Origin: JAGWRI01 sp963728785
GTDB taxonomy: Bacteria; Gemmatimonadota; Gemmatimonadetes; Gemmatimonadales; Gemmatimonadaceae
Length of the DNA: 64,000 nt
NCBI GenBank assembly: GCA_963728785.1
Contig: CAVSKV010000004.1
Location: 1,364,001-1,428,000, forward strand
Direction: 5' to 3'
The translations under genes and the position numbers were made by a program. A model generated the notes under the pieces. That model saw nothing but the letters and a program-made list of their open reading frames with translations, did not search any database and was not told the origin of the DNA. Positions 26,254 to 34,645 of the stretch are shown in pieces. Position 1 is the stretch's first letter. Each line of letters begins with the position of its first letter.

Positions 26254-28669
26254 GCAGCTCCTGGTCGAGTACGCTGAGGATCTTGGCGCGGCGACCCTCG
26301 ATTTCCTTGTCGCGTAGAGTGCGCTCCGGATGTCGGAACGTCAACCGCCAGGCCAGACTGCGGGTGCCCTCGGGAATGCCCTTTCCCGCATATGCGTCGA
26401 ACAGCCGCAGCTGCTCGAGCAGGTCGCCGGCCGTGGCGCGGATGCTCCCTTCCACCTGGGCGGCGGTCACGGCGTCGGGCACCACGAGGGCCAGGTCGAT
26501 CTCGGCCGCCGGGGTGGTGGGCACCGGCCGGTACACGGGCCAGTGGCGCACGGCCTGGCCCGGCGCGGAGCCGTGCGCGTTCTGTCGCGCTGGCGCCACG
26601 GGTGCGTTGGCCATCTGGGCCAACTCGATCTCCACGCCGAAGGCGGGCGCGGCCCAGACCGGGGCGTCGAGCGGCACGTACCGCACCCCCCCGACGTCGC
26701 GTCCGTCGGCGAGCACGCGCCAGAGCCAGTCGCCGGCCGCTGGTTCGAGCGTCACCGCAGCGGCGGGATGGGCCGCGCGCGCGGCGCGTTCGGCAATGGC
26801 CCTGGCGTCCCACTCGTCGAACCGCTCTCCCTTGGCCGAGGCGAAATGCTCCGGATGCCGGTCTCCCATCACGAGCGCTCCCACGCGCACCAATTCCCGT
26901 GGCATCGCCGAACCGGTGGGCACGAACACCGAGCCGATCTCGAACAGCCGCACGGCGCCCACCATGTGCGCCAGGTTGTCCTCGGCGCGACGGGCCAGGG
27001 AGTCGAGGATGTCGCGCCGGAGGTACGGCTCGTCGTCGGCAAGAGGGTTGGCGACGCGGACGTACCCGGCTCCGCTGCCATTCCCTCGCGTGAACGGCAT
27101 CGGGCGGGCCTCGAGCAGGCCGAGCGACACGAGGTGCTCGCGCACCCGCGCCGACTGCACCCAGATCGGATCGTCCGGCGAATTCCCAGGGCGGAACGCG
27201 CGGATCTCGATGGGAAACCAGTCGTAGCCGCGCAGCCGCGCGATCTCTTCGATCACGTCGATTTCGCGCGCCACGTCGGCGCGCCAGGACGGAGGCACCA
27301 CCCGCAGCTCCCCCTCCCCCTCTCCGGCATCGACGGTGAACCCGATGGCGGACAGGCTCGCCCCGGCCTCCACGCTCGGAACGCGCGCCCCGAGCACCTT
27401 GGCCACCCGCGCCGAGCGCACGGCAATGGCGCGCGGCACGGGCACCGATGCGACCACATCCACCGGGGGGCCGGCCACCGTGCCGCCGGCCACCGCCACG
27501 ATGAGCTGGGCCAACCGAGCCAGCGCCATGGGCGGCAGCGCAAAATCCACGCCGCGTTCGAACCGGTAGCTGGCGTCGGTGCTGAGCCCGAGCCGCTTCC
27601 GCGCGGTCCGCGTGCGCGCCGGATCGAACACCGCGACCTCGAGGAACAGGTCGGTGGTGGCATCGGTGACCTCACTGTCCCGTCCGCCCATGACGCCGGC
27701 CACGGCGTGCGGCCGTTCCGCGTCGGCGATGACCGTCACCGTCTCGTCGAGCACGCGCTCGACGCCGTCCAGGGTGACGATCTTCTCGCCCTTCGCCGCC
27801 AGGCGCACCTGGACCGTGCGGCCAGCGAGCTTCGCGAGATCGAAGGCGTGCGTGGGCTGCCCGAGCTCGTGCAGGACGTAGTTGCTGGCGTCCACCACGT
27901 TGTTGATCGAGCGACTGCCCACGCTCTCGAGGCGCCGGACCAGCCACTCCGGGCTCGGCCCCACGTTCACGCCCCGGATGACGAGTCCCATGTAGCGCGG
28001 GGCCAGGGCGTGGTCCACACGGACGGTGACGCCCGCCGTGCCGCCCTCGCGGGATACGCGCGGAGGCTCCTCCCATACCGGCGGTTCACCGGCGATCACC
28101 GGCAGGGCCAGCGGCTTGCCGGTAGCGGCGCTCACTTCGCGGGCCACGCCAAGGTGCGACAGGAGGTCGGCCCGGTTGGGGAGCACGTCGATCACCAGCT
28201 GCGTGTCGCTCACCGCCACCGCCTGGAGGAACGGCGTGCCCGGCGGCACGTCCACGTGCAGCTCCATGATGCCCTCGTGATCGTCGCCGAGCTTGAGCTC
28301 TCGCGCCGAGCAGAGCATCCCGTTGGAGGTCTGGCCGCGGATCTTGCGCTTCTCGAGCTTCAGCCCCGTGGGAATCACCGTGCCCGTACGCGCGAACGGG
28401 TACAGCTTGCCGGCGGTGACGTTGGCCGCGCCGCACACCACCTCGAGCAGTTCCCCGCTGCCGTCGTCCACCTTCGTCACGTGGAGGTGGTCGGAGTCGG
28501 GGTGCGGCGCTTCCTCGACCACGCGCGCCACCACGATCTCGGCGAGATCCTGGCGCACGAACACCAGTTCGTCCACCGTGGCCGCGTGGGCAGTGATCAG
28601 GTCGCGCAACTGCGCCGGCGTCTCTTCGAAGGGAACGAACGCCCGCAGCCATTCGTACGACACGTTCAT
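26231..28669 (-). CDS. pheT: Phenylalanyl-tRNA synthetase beta subunit
   Basis: The 812-residue tRNA-binding and editing subunit of PheRS. It begins MNVSYEWLRAFVPFEETPAQL, then an EMAP/OB tRNA-binding domain (about 40-150: HPDSDHLHVTKVDDGSG, VVCGAANVTAGKLYPFA, GMLCSARELKLGDDHEG). The B3/B4 editing domain has RSINNVVDASNYVLHELGQPTHAFD. B5 follows, and the C-terminal anticodon-binding fold has YRPVPTTPAAEIDLALVVPD. The reading frame is open upstream through pheS, but the ATG at 28669 overlaps the pheS stop by 4 bp (ATGA) and matches the family start. Forms an (alpha beta)2 complex with PheS. Confidence 0.97.
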   Translation of the reverse strand: MNVSYEWLRAFVPFEETPAQLRDLITAHAATVDELVFVRQDLAEIVVARVVEEAPHPDSDHLHVTKVDDGSGELLEVVCGAANVTAGKLYPFARTGTVIPTGLKLEKRKIRGQTSNGMLCSARELKLGDDHEGIMELHVDVPPGTPFLQAVAVSDTQLVIDVLPNRADLLSHLGVAREVSAATGKPLALPVIAGEPPVWEEPPRVSREGGTAGVTVRVDHALAPRYMGLVIRGVNVGPSPEWLVRRLESVGSRSINNVVDASNYVLHELGQPTHAFDLAKLAGRTVQVRLAAKGEKIVTLDGVERVLDETVTVIADAERPHAVAGVMGGRDSEVTDATTDLFLEVAVFDPARTRTARKRLGLSTDASYRFERGVDFALPPMALARLAQLIVAVAGGTVAGPPVDVVASVPVPRAIAVRSARVAKVLGARVPSVEAGASLSAIGFTVDAGEGEGELRVVPPSWRADVAREIDVIEEIARLRGYDWFPIEIRAFRPGNSPDDPIWVQSARVREHLVSLGLLEARPMPFTRGNGSGAGYVRVANPLADDEPYLRRDILDSLARRAEDNLAHMVGAVRLFEIGSVFVPTGSAMPRELVRVGALVMGDRHPEHFASAKGERFDEWDARAIAERAARAAHPAAAVTLEPAAGDWLWRVLADGRDVGGVRYVPLDAPVWAAPAFGVEIELAQMANAPVAPARQNAHGSAPGQAVRHWPVYRPVPTTPAAEIDLALVVPDAVTAAQVEGSIRATAGDLLEQLRLFDAYAGKGIPEGTRSLAWRLTFRHPERTLRDKEIEGRRAKILSVLDQELHVRPRTS

Positions 28670-29715
28670 TCGGCGATCTGCTCCAGGAAGCGGACGTCGG
28701 AATCGTAGAACACGCGGATGTCTCCCACCCCGTACCGCTGCTGGGCGATCCTGGCCGGCCCCATCCCGAACGCCCAACCGGTGTACTTCTCGCTGTCGAG
28801 GCCGGCGGCTTCGAGCACGGCGGGGTGCACCATGCCCGACCCGAGAATTTCCATCCAGCCGGTGCCCTTGCACGCGGCACAGCCTGAGCCACCGCAGAGG
28901 CGGCATTCGATGTCCATCTCGGCCGACGGTTCGGTGAACGGGAAGAAGCTGGGGCGGAACCGCGCCCGCGCCGACCCGAAGAAGCGTTGCGCGAAGTGGA
29001 CGAGCGTGGCCTTGAGGTCGACGAAACTGATGCCCTCGTCCACGCACAGCCCTTCGATCTGGGCGAACATCGGGGCGTGCGAGGCGTCGAAGAAGTCGCG
29101 CCGGTACACGTTCCCGGGAGCGAGGATGCGAATGGGGGGCGGGTAGCGCTGCAGTGTGCGGACCTGCACGGGCGACGTGTGGGTACGGAGCAGCACGTCG
29201 TCCTGCACGTAGAGCGTGTCATGCATATCCATGGCCGGGTGGTCGGCCGGGAAGTTGAGCGCCGTGAAGTTGTACCACTCGGTCTCGGCCTCTGGGCCGA
29301 GGGCGATGGTGAACCCGAGTTCGCGGAAGATGGCGGCGATCTCTTCGATGACGAGCGTGACGGGGTGCTTGGCGCCGAGCCATGGCCGGCGGGCCGGCAT
29401 GGTGAGATCGCGGGGCGGCGTGTAGCGTCCGGCGGCGCGGCCCAACTCGCTGCGCCGTTCGTCGAGCGCCTGTTCGAGTTGCCGCTTCACGGCGTTGAAC
29501 AACTTGCCCGCCTCCGGCTTCTCCTCTCGGGACAGCACGCCGAGGGCTCGTTGGAATTCCAGGATCTCGCCGCGCCGGTCGCCCAGGAACTGAACGCGCG
29601 CCTGTTCGAGCGCGTCGAGGTCCGGAGCATCACCGATCGCGGCCAGGCCGGCCGACGCCATCAGGGCGATCTGGTCGGCGTAGTCGCGGAGCGAGGGCTG
29701 TTCAGGGAGACGCAT
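28666..29715 (-). CDS. pheS: Phenylalanyl-tRNA synthetase alpha subunit
   Basis: Catalytic class II subunit charging tRNAPhe, 349 residues from ATG 29715 (an in-frame TTG lies 21 bp upstream). Motifs: HPVTLVIEEIAAIFRELGF, motif 2 FDASHAPMFAQIEGLCVDE, FRPSFFPFTEPSAEMDI, and motif 3 FGMGPARIAQQRYGVGDIR. Between the last two is a CRLCGGSGCAACKGTGW zinc-knuckle (four Cys), an insertion present in some bacterial PheS and absent from E. coli. Separated from rplT by a terminator-like hairpin. Coupled to pheT by a 4-bp overlap. Confidence 0.97.
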   Translation of the reverse strand: MRLPEQPSLRDYADQIALMASAGLAAIGDAPDLDALEQARVQFLGDRRGEILEFQRALGVLSREEKPEAGKLFNAVKRQLEQALDERRSELGRAAGRYTPPRDLTMPARRPWLGAKHPVTLVIEEIAAIFRELGFTIALGPEAETEWYNFTALNFPADHPAMDMHDTLYVQDDVLLRTHTSPVQVRTLQRYPPPIRILAPGNVYRRDFFDASHAPMFAQIEGLCVDEGISFVDLKATLVHFAQRFFGSARARFRPSFFPFTEPSAEMDIECRLCGGSGCAACKGTGWMEILGSGMVHPAVLEAAGLDSEKYTGWAFGMGPARIAQQRYGVGDIRVFYDSDVRFLEQIAE

Positions 29716-29738
29716 GAGAGATCGAGGATGGAGCAACG

Positions 29739-29774
29739 AAAACAGCGGCAGCGACGACCGAGGTCGCGCTGCCG
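29739..29774 (-). terminator. Terminator-like hairpin between rplT and pheS
   Basis: Minus strand: CGGCAGCG pairs with CGCTGCCG and encloses a second CGACC/GGTCG stem, then CTG and four T. Strong stem, short T tract. Probably attenuates read-through from infC-rpmI-rplT into pheST. Confidence 0.55.
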
Positions 29775-29797
29775 CCGTGGAGTCGCAGGACTACAAC

Positions 29798-30160
29798 CTA
29801 CGCTGCGTTCAACGCGGAGCGCGCCTTGTCGGCCAGGGCGGCAAATGCCGTCGGGTCGTGCACGGCCAGATCAGCCAGGATCTTCCGGTTGACCTCGATG
29901 CCGGCCTTATGGAGGCCGTTGATGAACGTGGCGTACGTCAACTCGTGCTGGTGGGCGCCGGCGTTGATGCGCATGATCCACAGCCGCCGGAAGTCACGTT
30001 TCTTGTTCTTGCGGTCGCGGTACGCGTACTTCCACCCGCGCTCGACGTTCTCCTTGGCGGCCTTCCACAGCTTGCTACGGGCGCCAAAGCCGCCGCGGGC
30101 GGCCTTCATGATCTGTTTCTTGCGCTTGAGGCGCGGGACGTTCGATACGGCGCGAGGCAT
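29798..30160 (-). CDS. rplT: Ribosomal protein L20
   Basis: A 120-residue large-subunit protein. It has MPRAVSNVPRLKRKKQIMKAARGGFGARSKLW and the conserved YRDRKNKKRDFRRLWIMRINAGA segment. It binds 23S rRNA early in assembly and in several bacteria represses its own operon by binding the leader. Third gene of infC-rpmI-rplT, 12 bp after rpmI. Confidence 0.98.
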   Translation of the reverse strand: MPRAVSNVPRLKRKKQIMKAARGGFGARSKLWKAAKENVERGWKYAYRDRKNKKRDFRRLWIMRINAGAHQHELTYATFINGLHKAGIEVNRKILADLAVHDPTAFAALADKARSALNAA

Positions 30161-30172
30161 TCGTCTCTCTCC

Positions 30173-30370
30173 TTACGCCTGCAGCAGGCGCTTGATGTTC
30201 TTCACCTCGCCATTCGTGGCGATCAGCCCCGACTGGCGGAGGCGGCGCTTCCGCTTGGACGTCTTCTTCGTGAGGATGTGGCTCTTGTGTGCCTTGTTGC
30301 GCTTGACCTTTCCGGTTCCGGTAAGGCTGAAGCGCTTCGCGGCACCCTTGTGGGTCTTCATCTTGGGCAT
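30173..30370 (-). CDS. rpmI: Ribosomal protein L35
   Basis: A 65-residue basic protein, MPKMKTHKGAAKRFSLTGTGKVK, ending in a Lys/Arg-rich KKTSKRKRRLRQSG stretch. It is the standard L35 length, located between infC and rplT as in nearly all bacteria. A longer open frame upstream is a shadow of infC; the ATG at 30370 is 11 bp after the infC stop. Confidence 0.98.
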   Translation of the reverse strand: MPKMKTHKGAAKRFSLTGTGKVKRNKAHKSHILTKKTSKRKRRLRQSGLIATNGEVKNIKRLLQA

Positions 30371-30381
30371 GAACTGCTCGC

Positions 30382-30897
30382 TTATTTCGGCGTGAGAATC
30401 ATCGTCATCGATTTGCCTTCCAACCGCCCCGCGCTCTCGATCTTCCCGACGTCGGCGAGGTCGTTGGCCACGCGCTCGAGCACCGCCTGTCCGAGCTCGG
30501 GGTGCGTGACCTGGCGACCACGGAACATCATGGTGACCTTGACCTTGTTCTTTTCTTCCAGGAACCGGCGTGCATGACGCGTCTTGGTGTCGAAGTCGTG
30601 ATCGTCGATGCCCGGGCGGTACTTGACCTCCTTGAGCTCGATCACGTGCTGCTTCTTCTTCGCGACCCGTGCCTGCTTGGCCATCTCGAACTTGTACTTT
30701 CCGTAATCCATGATGCGGACCACGGGCGGCCGAGCGGTGGGCGCGACTTCGACCAGATCCAGTCCCTGCTCTTCGGCCATGCGGAGGGCGGCATCGACTT
30801 CGAGAATCCCCAACTGCGAGCCGTCGGCACCTATGACGCGGAGCGGACTGATGCGGATCTGACGGTTGACCCGCACGCGCTTGGTTGTGTCCTGGAT
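30382..30897 (-). CDS. infC: Translation initiation factor IF-3, ATC start codon
   Basis: Binds the 30S subunit, prevents premature 50S joining and proofreads the start codon. 171 residues: (M)QDTTKRVRVNRQIRISPLRVIG, then EVAPTARPPVVRIMDYGKYKFE, a linker helix and a C-domain with DFDTKTRHARRFLEEKNKVKVTMMFRGR. The family start falls on an ATC codon (30895-30897) with a GAGGG Shine-Dalgarno 7 nt upstream. An in-frame ATG at 30951 lies inside the terminator-like hairpin and would add 18 non-conserved residues. Rare starts (AUU/AUC) are known for infC and let IF-3 repress its own translation. The leader (30898 to about 31080) is structured. Confidence 0.95.
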   Translation of the reverse strand: MQDTTKRVRVNRQIRISPLRVIGADGSQLGILEVDAALRMAEEQGLDLVEVAPTARPPVVRIMDYGKYKFEMAKQARVAKKKQHVIELKEVKYRPGIDDHDFDTKTRHARRFLEEKNKVKVTMMFRGRQVTHPELGQAVLERVANDLADVGKIESAGRLEGKSMTMILTPK

Positions 30898-30920
30898 GGC
30901 AAAACCCTCGTCTTGAAGAC

Positions 30921-30950
30921 AAAAAAATGCGGACCCACCGGGAGTCCGCA
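30921..30950 (-). terminator. Intrinsic terminator/attenuator in the infC leader
   Basis: Minus strand: TGCGGA, then CT-bulged CCC-GGT-GGG, then TCCGCA, followed by seven T. It is a good intrinsic terminator, yet it ends only 11 nt before the infC Shine-Dalgarno. Any transcript from upstream must read through it. It may end the upstream MBL-hydrolase transcript or act as an attenuator of infC-rpmI-rplT. Confidence 0.75.
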
Positions 30951-30962
30951 CGACGGCTCCGG

Positions 30963-31062
30963 CACTCGACAGGCGAGTGACGCGGCAGACCGGCTAGGAC
31001 TCCTGTAGCACGCCCTCGCCGGAGCGAAGGGCCAGAGGGTGGAAACGACAGCCCGTCGTTTC
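30963..31062 (-). promoter_or_regulatory. Structured upstream part of the infC leader
   Basis: Two more hairpins precede the attenuator on the minus strand. One is CACTCG/CGAGTG (30963-30979, 5-nt loop). The other is a perfect 8-bp GAAACGAC/GTCGTTTC stem (31042-31062, 5-nt loop). With the attenuator they make a three-hairpin leader. It matches no riboswitch class I recognise; an L20- or IF-3-type autoregulatory site is the obvious candidate. Confidence 0.4.
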
Positions 31063-31134
31063 ACTTACCAAGTTGTGTGCCTTGAACTTAGGGGCGCTCG
31101 CCTCAGGCGTCAAGTCCGATGCACCGGACCCGCC

Positions 31135-32004
31135 TCATACCGGTACGAGCGCGTAGCCCTTGCCGTCGTGAGCGACGCGCCCCCAAGGGGTGACGGCATC
31201 GTGCTCGAACACCACCAGCCACTCGCGCTCGGCCGCCATCCGCAGAATCCGGCGCTTGGTCTCCAGCGTCACCAGGGGCTCGACGTCGTACCCCATGATC
31301 CAGGGCAACGGTAGGTGGGCCGCCGTCGGGACAAGATCGCCCAGGAACAGCGCCGTCTCCCCGCCGGAATCCAGGCGCACCGACTGGTGCCCCGGCGTGT
31401 GCCCGGGCGTGGGCATGACGGTGATTCCGGGCAGGATCTCCACCTCTCCCTCCACCAACTCGAGTCGGCCCGATTCCATGACCGGCACGAAGTTGTGCTC
31501 GAAATAGCTGGCCGACGTGCGCTCGTTGGGGTGGGTGGCCCATTGATACTCGCCGCGCTGGACCACGTACCGCGCCCGGGGAAACGTGAGCCGCAATTGG
31601 CCCTCGGCATCGAGAAACGTGTTGCCCCCCGCGTGATCGAAATGCAGGTGCGTGTCGATCATCATCATCACGTCGCCGGGCGCCGCACCGAGCTTCCGAA
31701 ACGCGTCCTCGAGCCACGTGCGGCCCTCCGCACCCGCGTTCTCGACGCCATAGATCTCGTGGAACTTGGCGGACTCCTTGTTCCCCAACCCATTGTCGAT
31801 CAGCACGAGCCCGCGTTCGTGCTCCACGAGCAGGCATCGCATGCCGAGCTGGATGCGGTTGCGATCATCGGCGGGGATGCGCCGCTCCCACAGCGGCTTG
31901 GGCACGACGCCGAACATCGAGCCGCCGTCCAGCTTCTGGCCGCCGGCCTGGATGGCGTGGACCTTCCACTTTCCGATCGTCCGGTGCTCGATCGATCGTT
32001 CCAC
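31135..32004 (-). CDS. MBL-fold metallo-hydrolase (YtnP/lactonase-like)
   Basis: A 289-residue zinc hydrolase. The metallo-beta-lactamase signature THLHFDHAGGNTFLD (HxHxDH, about residue 117) is present, with PGHTPGHQSVRL (third His), FLGDLVPTAAHL (bridging Asp) and a late FEHD (His). The layout with a cap region around GEYQWATHPNERTSASY resembles quorum-quenching lactonases (AiiA/YtnP branch) and related hydrolases. The substrate is not determinable. It starts 2 bp after the exonuclease stop and is the last gene of the arcA-exonuclease-MBL run. Confidence 0.85.
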   Translation of the reverse strand: MERSIEHRTIGKWKVHAIQAGGQKLDGGSMFGVVPKPLWERRIPADDRNRIQLGMRCLLVEHERGLVLIDNGLGNKESAKFHEIYGVENAGAEGRTWLEDAFRKLGAAPGDVMMMIDTHLHFDHAGGNTFLDAEGQLRLTFPRARYVVQRGEYQWATHPNERTSASYFEHNFVPVMESGRLELVEGEVEILPGITVMPTPGHTPGHQSVRLDSGGETALFLGDLVPTAAHLPLPWIMGYDVEPLVTLETKRRILRMAAEREWLVVFEHDAVTPWGRVAHDGKGYALVPV

Positions 32005-32006
32005 GG

Positions 32007-32654
32007 TCAGGCGCTCCGGTCATCGGTGGCGGTGCGTGGCAGTGCGGACCACCGCCGCCGCGGGCCCGCGACCGGGTGCAGCAGCCGGTCGAGGTCGGAC
32101 CACGTGTCGCAGCCACGTGCGAAGGCGTCGTCCAGCAGATGGGTGAGCACGTGGGCCGTGGCCACGGCGTCTCCAAGCGCGCGGTGGCGGTGCTCGACGA
32201 CGATCCCGTAGTGCGCCGTGACGTGATCCAGGGACCGCCGCGGCAGGTGCGAAAGAAGGCGGCGCGCCAGTCGCACCGTGCACAGCCGCGGGTTGTCCAA
32301 CGGCGCCCCACCGCCACGATCGAGTTCCATGTTCACGAAGCCCCAGTCGAACGGCGCGTTGTGAGCTACGAACACGTGGTCGCCGAGCAGGTCGCGGACC
32401 ACGTCGCTCACTTCGCAGAACCGCGGGGCGTCCTTGACCATGCCCCACGAGATGCCGGTGAGCTGCGTGATGTACCGCGGGATGGGGCGTTCGGGGTTGA
32501 TCAGCGTGTGGAACGACCGGCCGAGGCGGCCGTTCTTCACCACCACTGCCGCGATTTCGGTGATTCGGTCTCCGAGTCCGTGCGAGGTGCCGGTGGTCTC
32601 CACGTCCACCACCACGTAGGACAGCCGTGCCAGCCGCCGGGCCGGCCCGATCAC
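32007..32654 (-). CDS. DnaQ-like 3'-5' exonuclease
   Basis: 215-residue DEDDh exonuclease: Exo I YVVVDVETTGTSHGLGDRI (Asp, Glu), Exo II FVAHNAPFDWGFVNMEL, and Exo III HRALGDAVATAHVL (His and Asp five residues apart). This is the domain of the Pol III epsilon subunit and many stand-alone repair/RNA-processing nucleases. The short helical C-tail does not look like the epsilon/alpha-binding tail. The GTG at 32654 is chosen because it overlaps the arcA stop by 4 bp (GTGA); an in-frame start 39 bp upstream exists. No partner polymerase nearby. Confidence 0.85.
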   Translation of the reverse strand: MIGPARRLARLSYVVVDVETTGTSHGLGDRITEIAAVVVKNGRLGRSFHTLINPERPIPRYITQLTGISWGMVKDAPRFCEVSDVVRDLLGDHVFVAHNAPFDWGFVNMELDRGGGAPLDNPRLCTVRLARRLLSHLPRRSLDHVTAHYGIVVEHRHRALGDAVATAHVLTHLLDDAFARGCDTWSDLDRLLHPVAGPRRRWSALPRTATDDRSA

Positions 32655-33886
32655 GCCCACGGGTCGTCTCGCACGACCGGGCAGGTCATGCACCGTGGGC
32701 CACCGCCCGCGCGCACGAGTTCCGACCCCTCGAAAACGATCACGGCCCGCTCGTCATCGGCAACCGCCATCTGCCCGGCAAGATAGGAGACCGCCGAGAC
32801 GGTCTTGAAGCCCATGCGTTCCATCTCGCGCAGCGTGATGTCGTTGCGCTGGTACGACACGACGACCCCGGGGCGCACCGCCACGAAGTTGCAGCCCGAC
32901 GCCCATTGCTCGCGCTCCTGCGCGGTGCGGCGCGTCCCGCCGCAGAGGATGGGCTCCATGGGCATGCCGCACTCCTTGAGCGCCGCGAACATGTTCGGCA
33001 TCTCGTGCAACTGCGCGGCGCCCTTGCGCCAGTGGAGCACGCTCAACCGTTCCGAGCCGATGAAGTGTGGCGGGAAGACCACGCACAGGTCGCGGTCCAC
33101 CTGCGTGAAGATCATGTCGAGGTGGATCGCGGTCTGCTGTTTGGGCATGACGACGACGATGATGTCCGTGACCTCGGTCTGTTCGAAGAGCAGCGACGCG
33201 AGCTGGTCGATGGCCGCCGGGCTCGACCGTTCGCTGAATCCGATGACCACCAGGTCGCGCCGCAGCGGATGGACGTCCCCGCCCTCCAGCGTGTGGTTGG
33301 TGCGCCGCTCGCTGGCCCCGTCGAACAGGATGCCGGCGTTGGCGAGCGCCGGATGGTGGGTGAACAGCGATTTCATGATTAGCTCTTCGGACCACCGGAT
33401 GCCGTAGCGCATGGACCCCACGAGCACGTGGTCGCCGGCCACCATGGCGCTGTCGCGCGTGAAGAACAGGTTGGGCAGCGGGGGCAGCGTGTACCCGGGC
33501 TCGTTGAGGGCCTTGGCGAGCGGGCCGGCGTCGTCTTCGCGCCCTTCAATGAGCATGCGGGCCACCGCGGCGGGGTCGAGTGCGGTGAGATCGCGGGCCA
33601 GTGGCTCGGACGGCACGATGTCCATGGCGGCCCGCATCAGCTGTTCGCGGGCGGCCGGACCCGCCAGCACCTGTTCGAGCAGGTCGCTCACCTGATGCAC
33701 GGTGGCGAACCGCTCGAGCAGGGCGATGAACCGCCGGTGCTCGCGCTGCGCCGCGTCGGCATCGATGATGTCGTCGTAGAGGTAATCCTCGCGCGTGCTG
33801 GGGGTCACGGCGAGCAGCTCGCGGCCGGGGGTGTGCACCAGCACTTCGCGCAGTGCGCCGATCTCGGAGGTCACGTGTACGGCCAT
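32651..33886 (-). CDS. arcA: Arginine deiminase
   Basis: Hydrolyses arginine to citrulline and ammonia. 411 residues from ATG 33886. Motifs in order: SEIGALREVLVHTPGREL (N-term), LFFTRDSAMV (substrate Asp), EGGDVHPL (Glu/Asp), HLDMIFTQVDRDLCVV (catalytic His) and the C-terminal RAGGGPRCMTCP with the nucleophilic Cys. No arcB, arcC or arcD is present, so this is not a complete deiminase energy operon. Divergent from rex, with a Rex operator 104 bp upstream of the start, so redox control is plausible. Confidence 0.93.
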   Translation of the reverse strand: MAVHVTSEIGALREVLVHTPGRELLAVTPSTREDYLYDDIIDADAAQREHRRFIALLERFATVHQVSDLLEQVLAGPAAREQLMRAAMDIVPSEPLARDLTALDPAAVARMLIEGREDDAGPLAKALNEPGYTLPPLPNLFFTRDSAMVAGDHVLVGSMRYGIRWSEELIMKSLFTHHPALANAGILFDGASERRTNHTLEGGDVHPLRRDLVVIGFSERSSPAAIDQLASLLFEQTEVTDIIVVVMPKQQTAIHLDMIFTQVDRDLCVVFPPHFIGSERLSVLHWRKGAAQLHEMPNMFAALKECGMPMEPILCGGTRRTAQEREQWASGCNFVAVRPGVVVSYQRNDITLREMERMGFKTVSAVSYLAGQMAVADDERAVIVFEGSELVRAGGGPRCMTCPVVRDDPWA

Positions 33887-33989
33887 GCCCAAAGGTAATC
33901 GCGACCGGGGGCCCCCGATTCCCCCCAGGCACGCGCGGCCAGAGGGCGTCAGCTTGCGGCGGCTGGTGCGCGGCGAAACCCGCGCTTAT

Positions 33990-34009
33990 CTTGTGAATGA
34001 ATTCACAAG
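33990..34009. promoter_or_regulatory. Rex operator (ROP) upstream of rex
   Basis: CTTGTGAATGAATTCACAAG: an inverted repeat TTGTGAA-N4-TTCACAA with 8 bp matching on each side, which is the published Rex-box form (TTGTGAAnnnnTTCACAA). It ends 12 bp before the rex GTG and overlaps a -10-like TATCTT (33987-33992). Binding of Rex (released by NADH) would therefore block rex transcription. It may also serve divergent arcA. Confidence 0.88.
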
Positions 34010-34021
34010 CCATCGGATCCT

Positions 34022-34645
34022 GTGAAACGCATTGCGGATTCTACAGTTCGCCGGCTGTCGGCCTACCTCCGGTTCCTCGAGGACTTCGAGGGGCGCGGCC
34101 TGACGACCATTTCCAGCGAAGAGTTGGCCAAACGGGGCGGCACCACATCGGCGCAGGTCCGGAAGGACCTGTCGTTCTTCGGGTCGTTCGGTAAGCGCGG
34201 ACTCGGGTACGCGGTGCCCGAACTGGCTGGCCGGTTGCGTGAAATCCTCGGCCTCGGCCGCGAGTGGAAGGTGGTCATCGTCGGCGCGGGGAAGATCGGG
34301 GCCGCGCTGGCCCGCCACCATGGTTTCCAGCAGCGAGGCTTCCACATCATCGCCGCCTACGACAGCGATCCCGGGACGATCGGTGCCGACCTCGAGGGCG
34401 TGATGGTGCGCGATGCCTCGCATCTCGAACGCGACGTCCATCGCGACCACCCCGACATCGCGGTGTTGACCGTGCCCGAGCAGGTAGCGCAGAAGGTCGC
34501 CGACCGGCTGGTGCGCGCCGGAGTCAAGGCGATCCTCAACTTCGCTCCGGTCCAGCTCCATGTGCCTGCCGACGTCACCGTGAAAACGGTGAACATGGCG
34601 ATGGAACTCGAAGGGCTGTCGTTCGCGCTCACCAACCGCGACTAG
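34022..34645 (+). CDS. rex: Redox-sensing transcriptional repressor Rex
   Basis: A 207-residue NAD+/NADH-sensing repressor. The winged-helix N-domain has VRRLSAYLRFLEDFEGRGLTTISSEE and AQVRKDLSFFGSFGKRGLGY, typical Rex recognition-helix residues. The Rossmann domain is VVIVGAGKIGAALARHHGF with YDSDPGTIG (Asp of NADH preference). A domain-swap C-helix follows: NFAPVQLHVPADVTVKTVNMAMELEGL. GTG start; no clear Shine-Dalgarno. Likely autoregulated through the operator at 33990-34009. The stop codon shares the palindrome CTAG with the convergent rsmA stop. Confidence 0.97.
   Translation: MKRIADSTVRRLSAYLRFLEDFEGRGLTTISSEELAKRGGTTSAQVRKDLSFFGSFGKRGLGYAVPELAGRLREILGLGREWKVVIVGAGKIGAALARHHGFQQRGFHIIAAYDSDPGTIGADLEGVMVRDASHLERDVHRDHPDIAVLTVPEQVAQKVADRLVRAGVKAILNFAPVQLHVPADVTVKTVNMAMELEGLSFALTNRD

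Noticed and set aside
30898..30951. Longer infC starting at ATG 30951
   Set aside because: The added residues are encoded by the terminator hairpin, are not conserved in IF-3, and have no Shine-Dalgarno; the ATC start has one at 7 nt.
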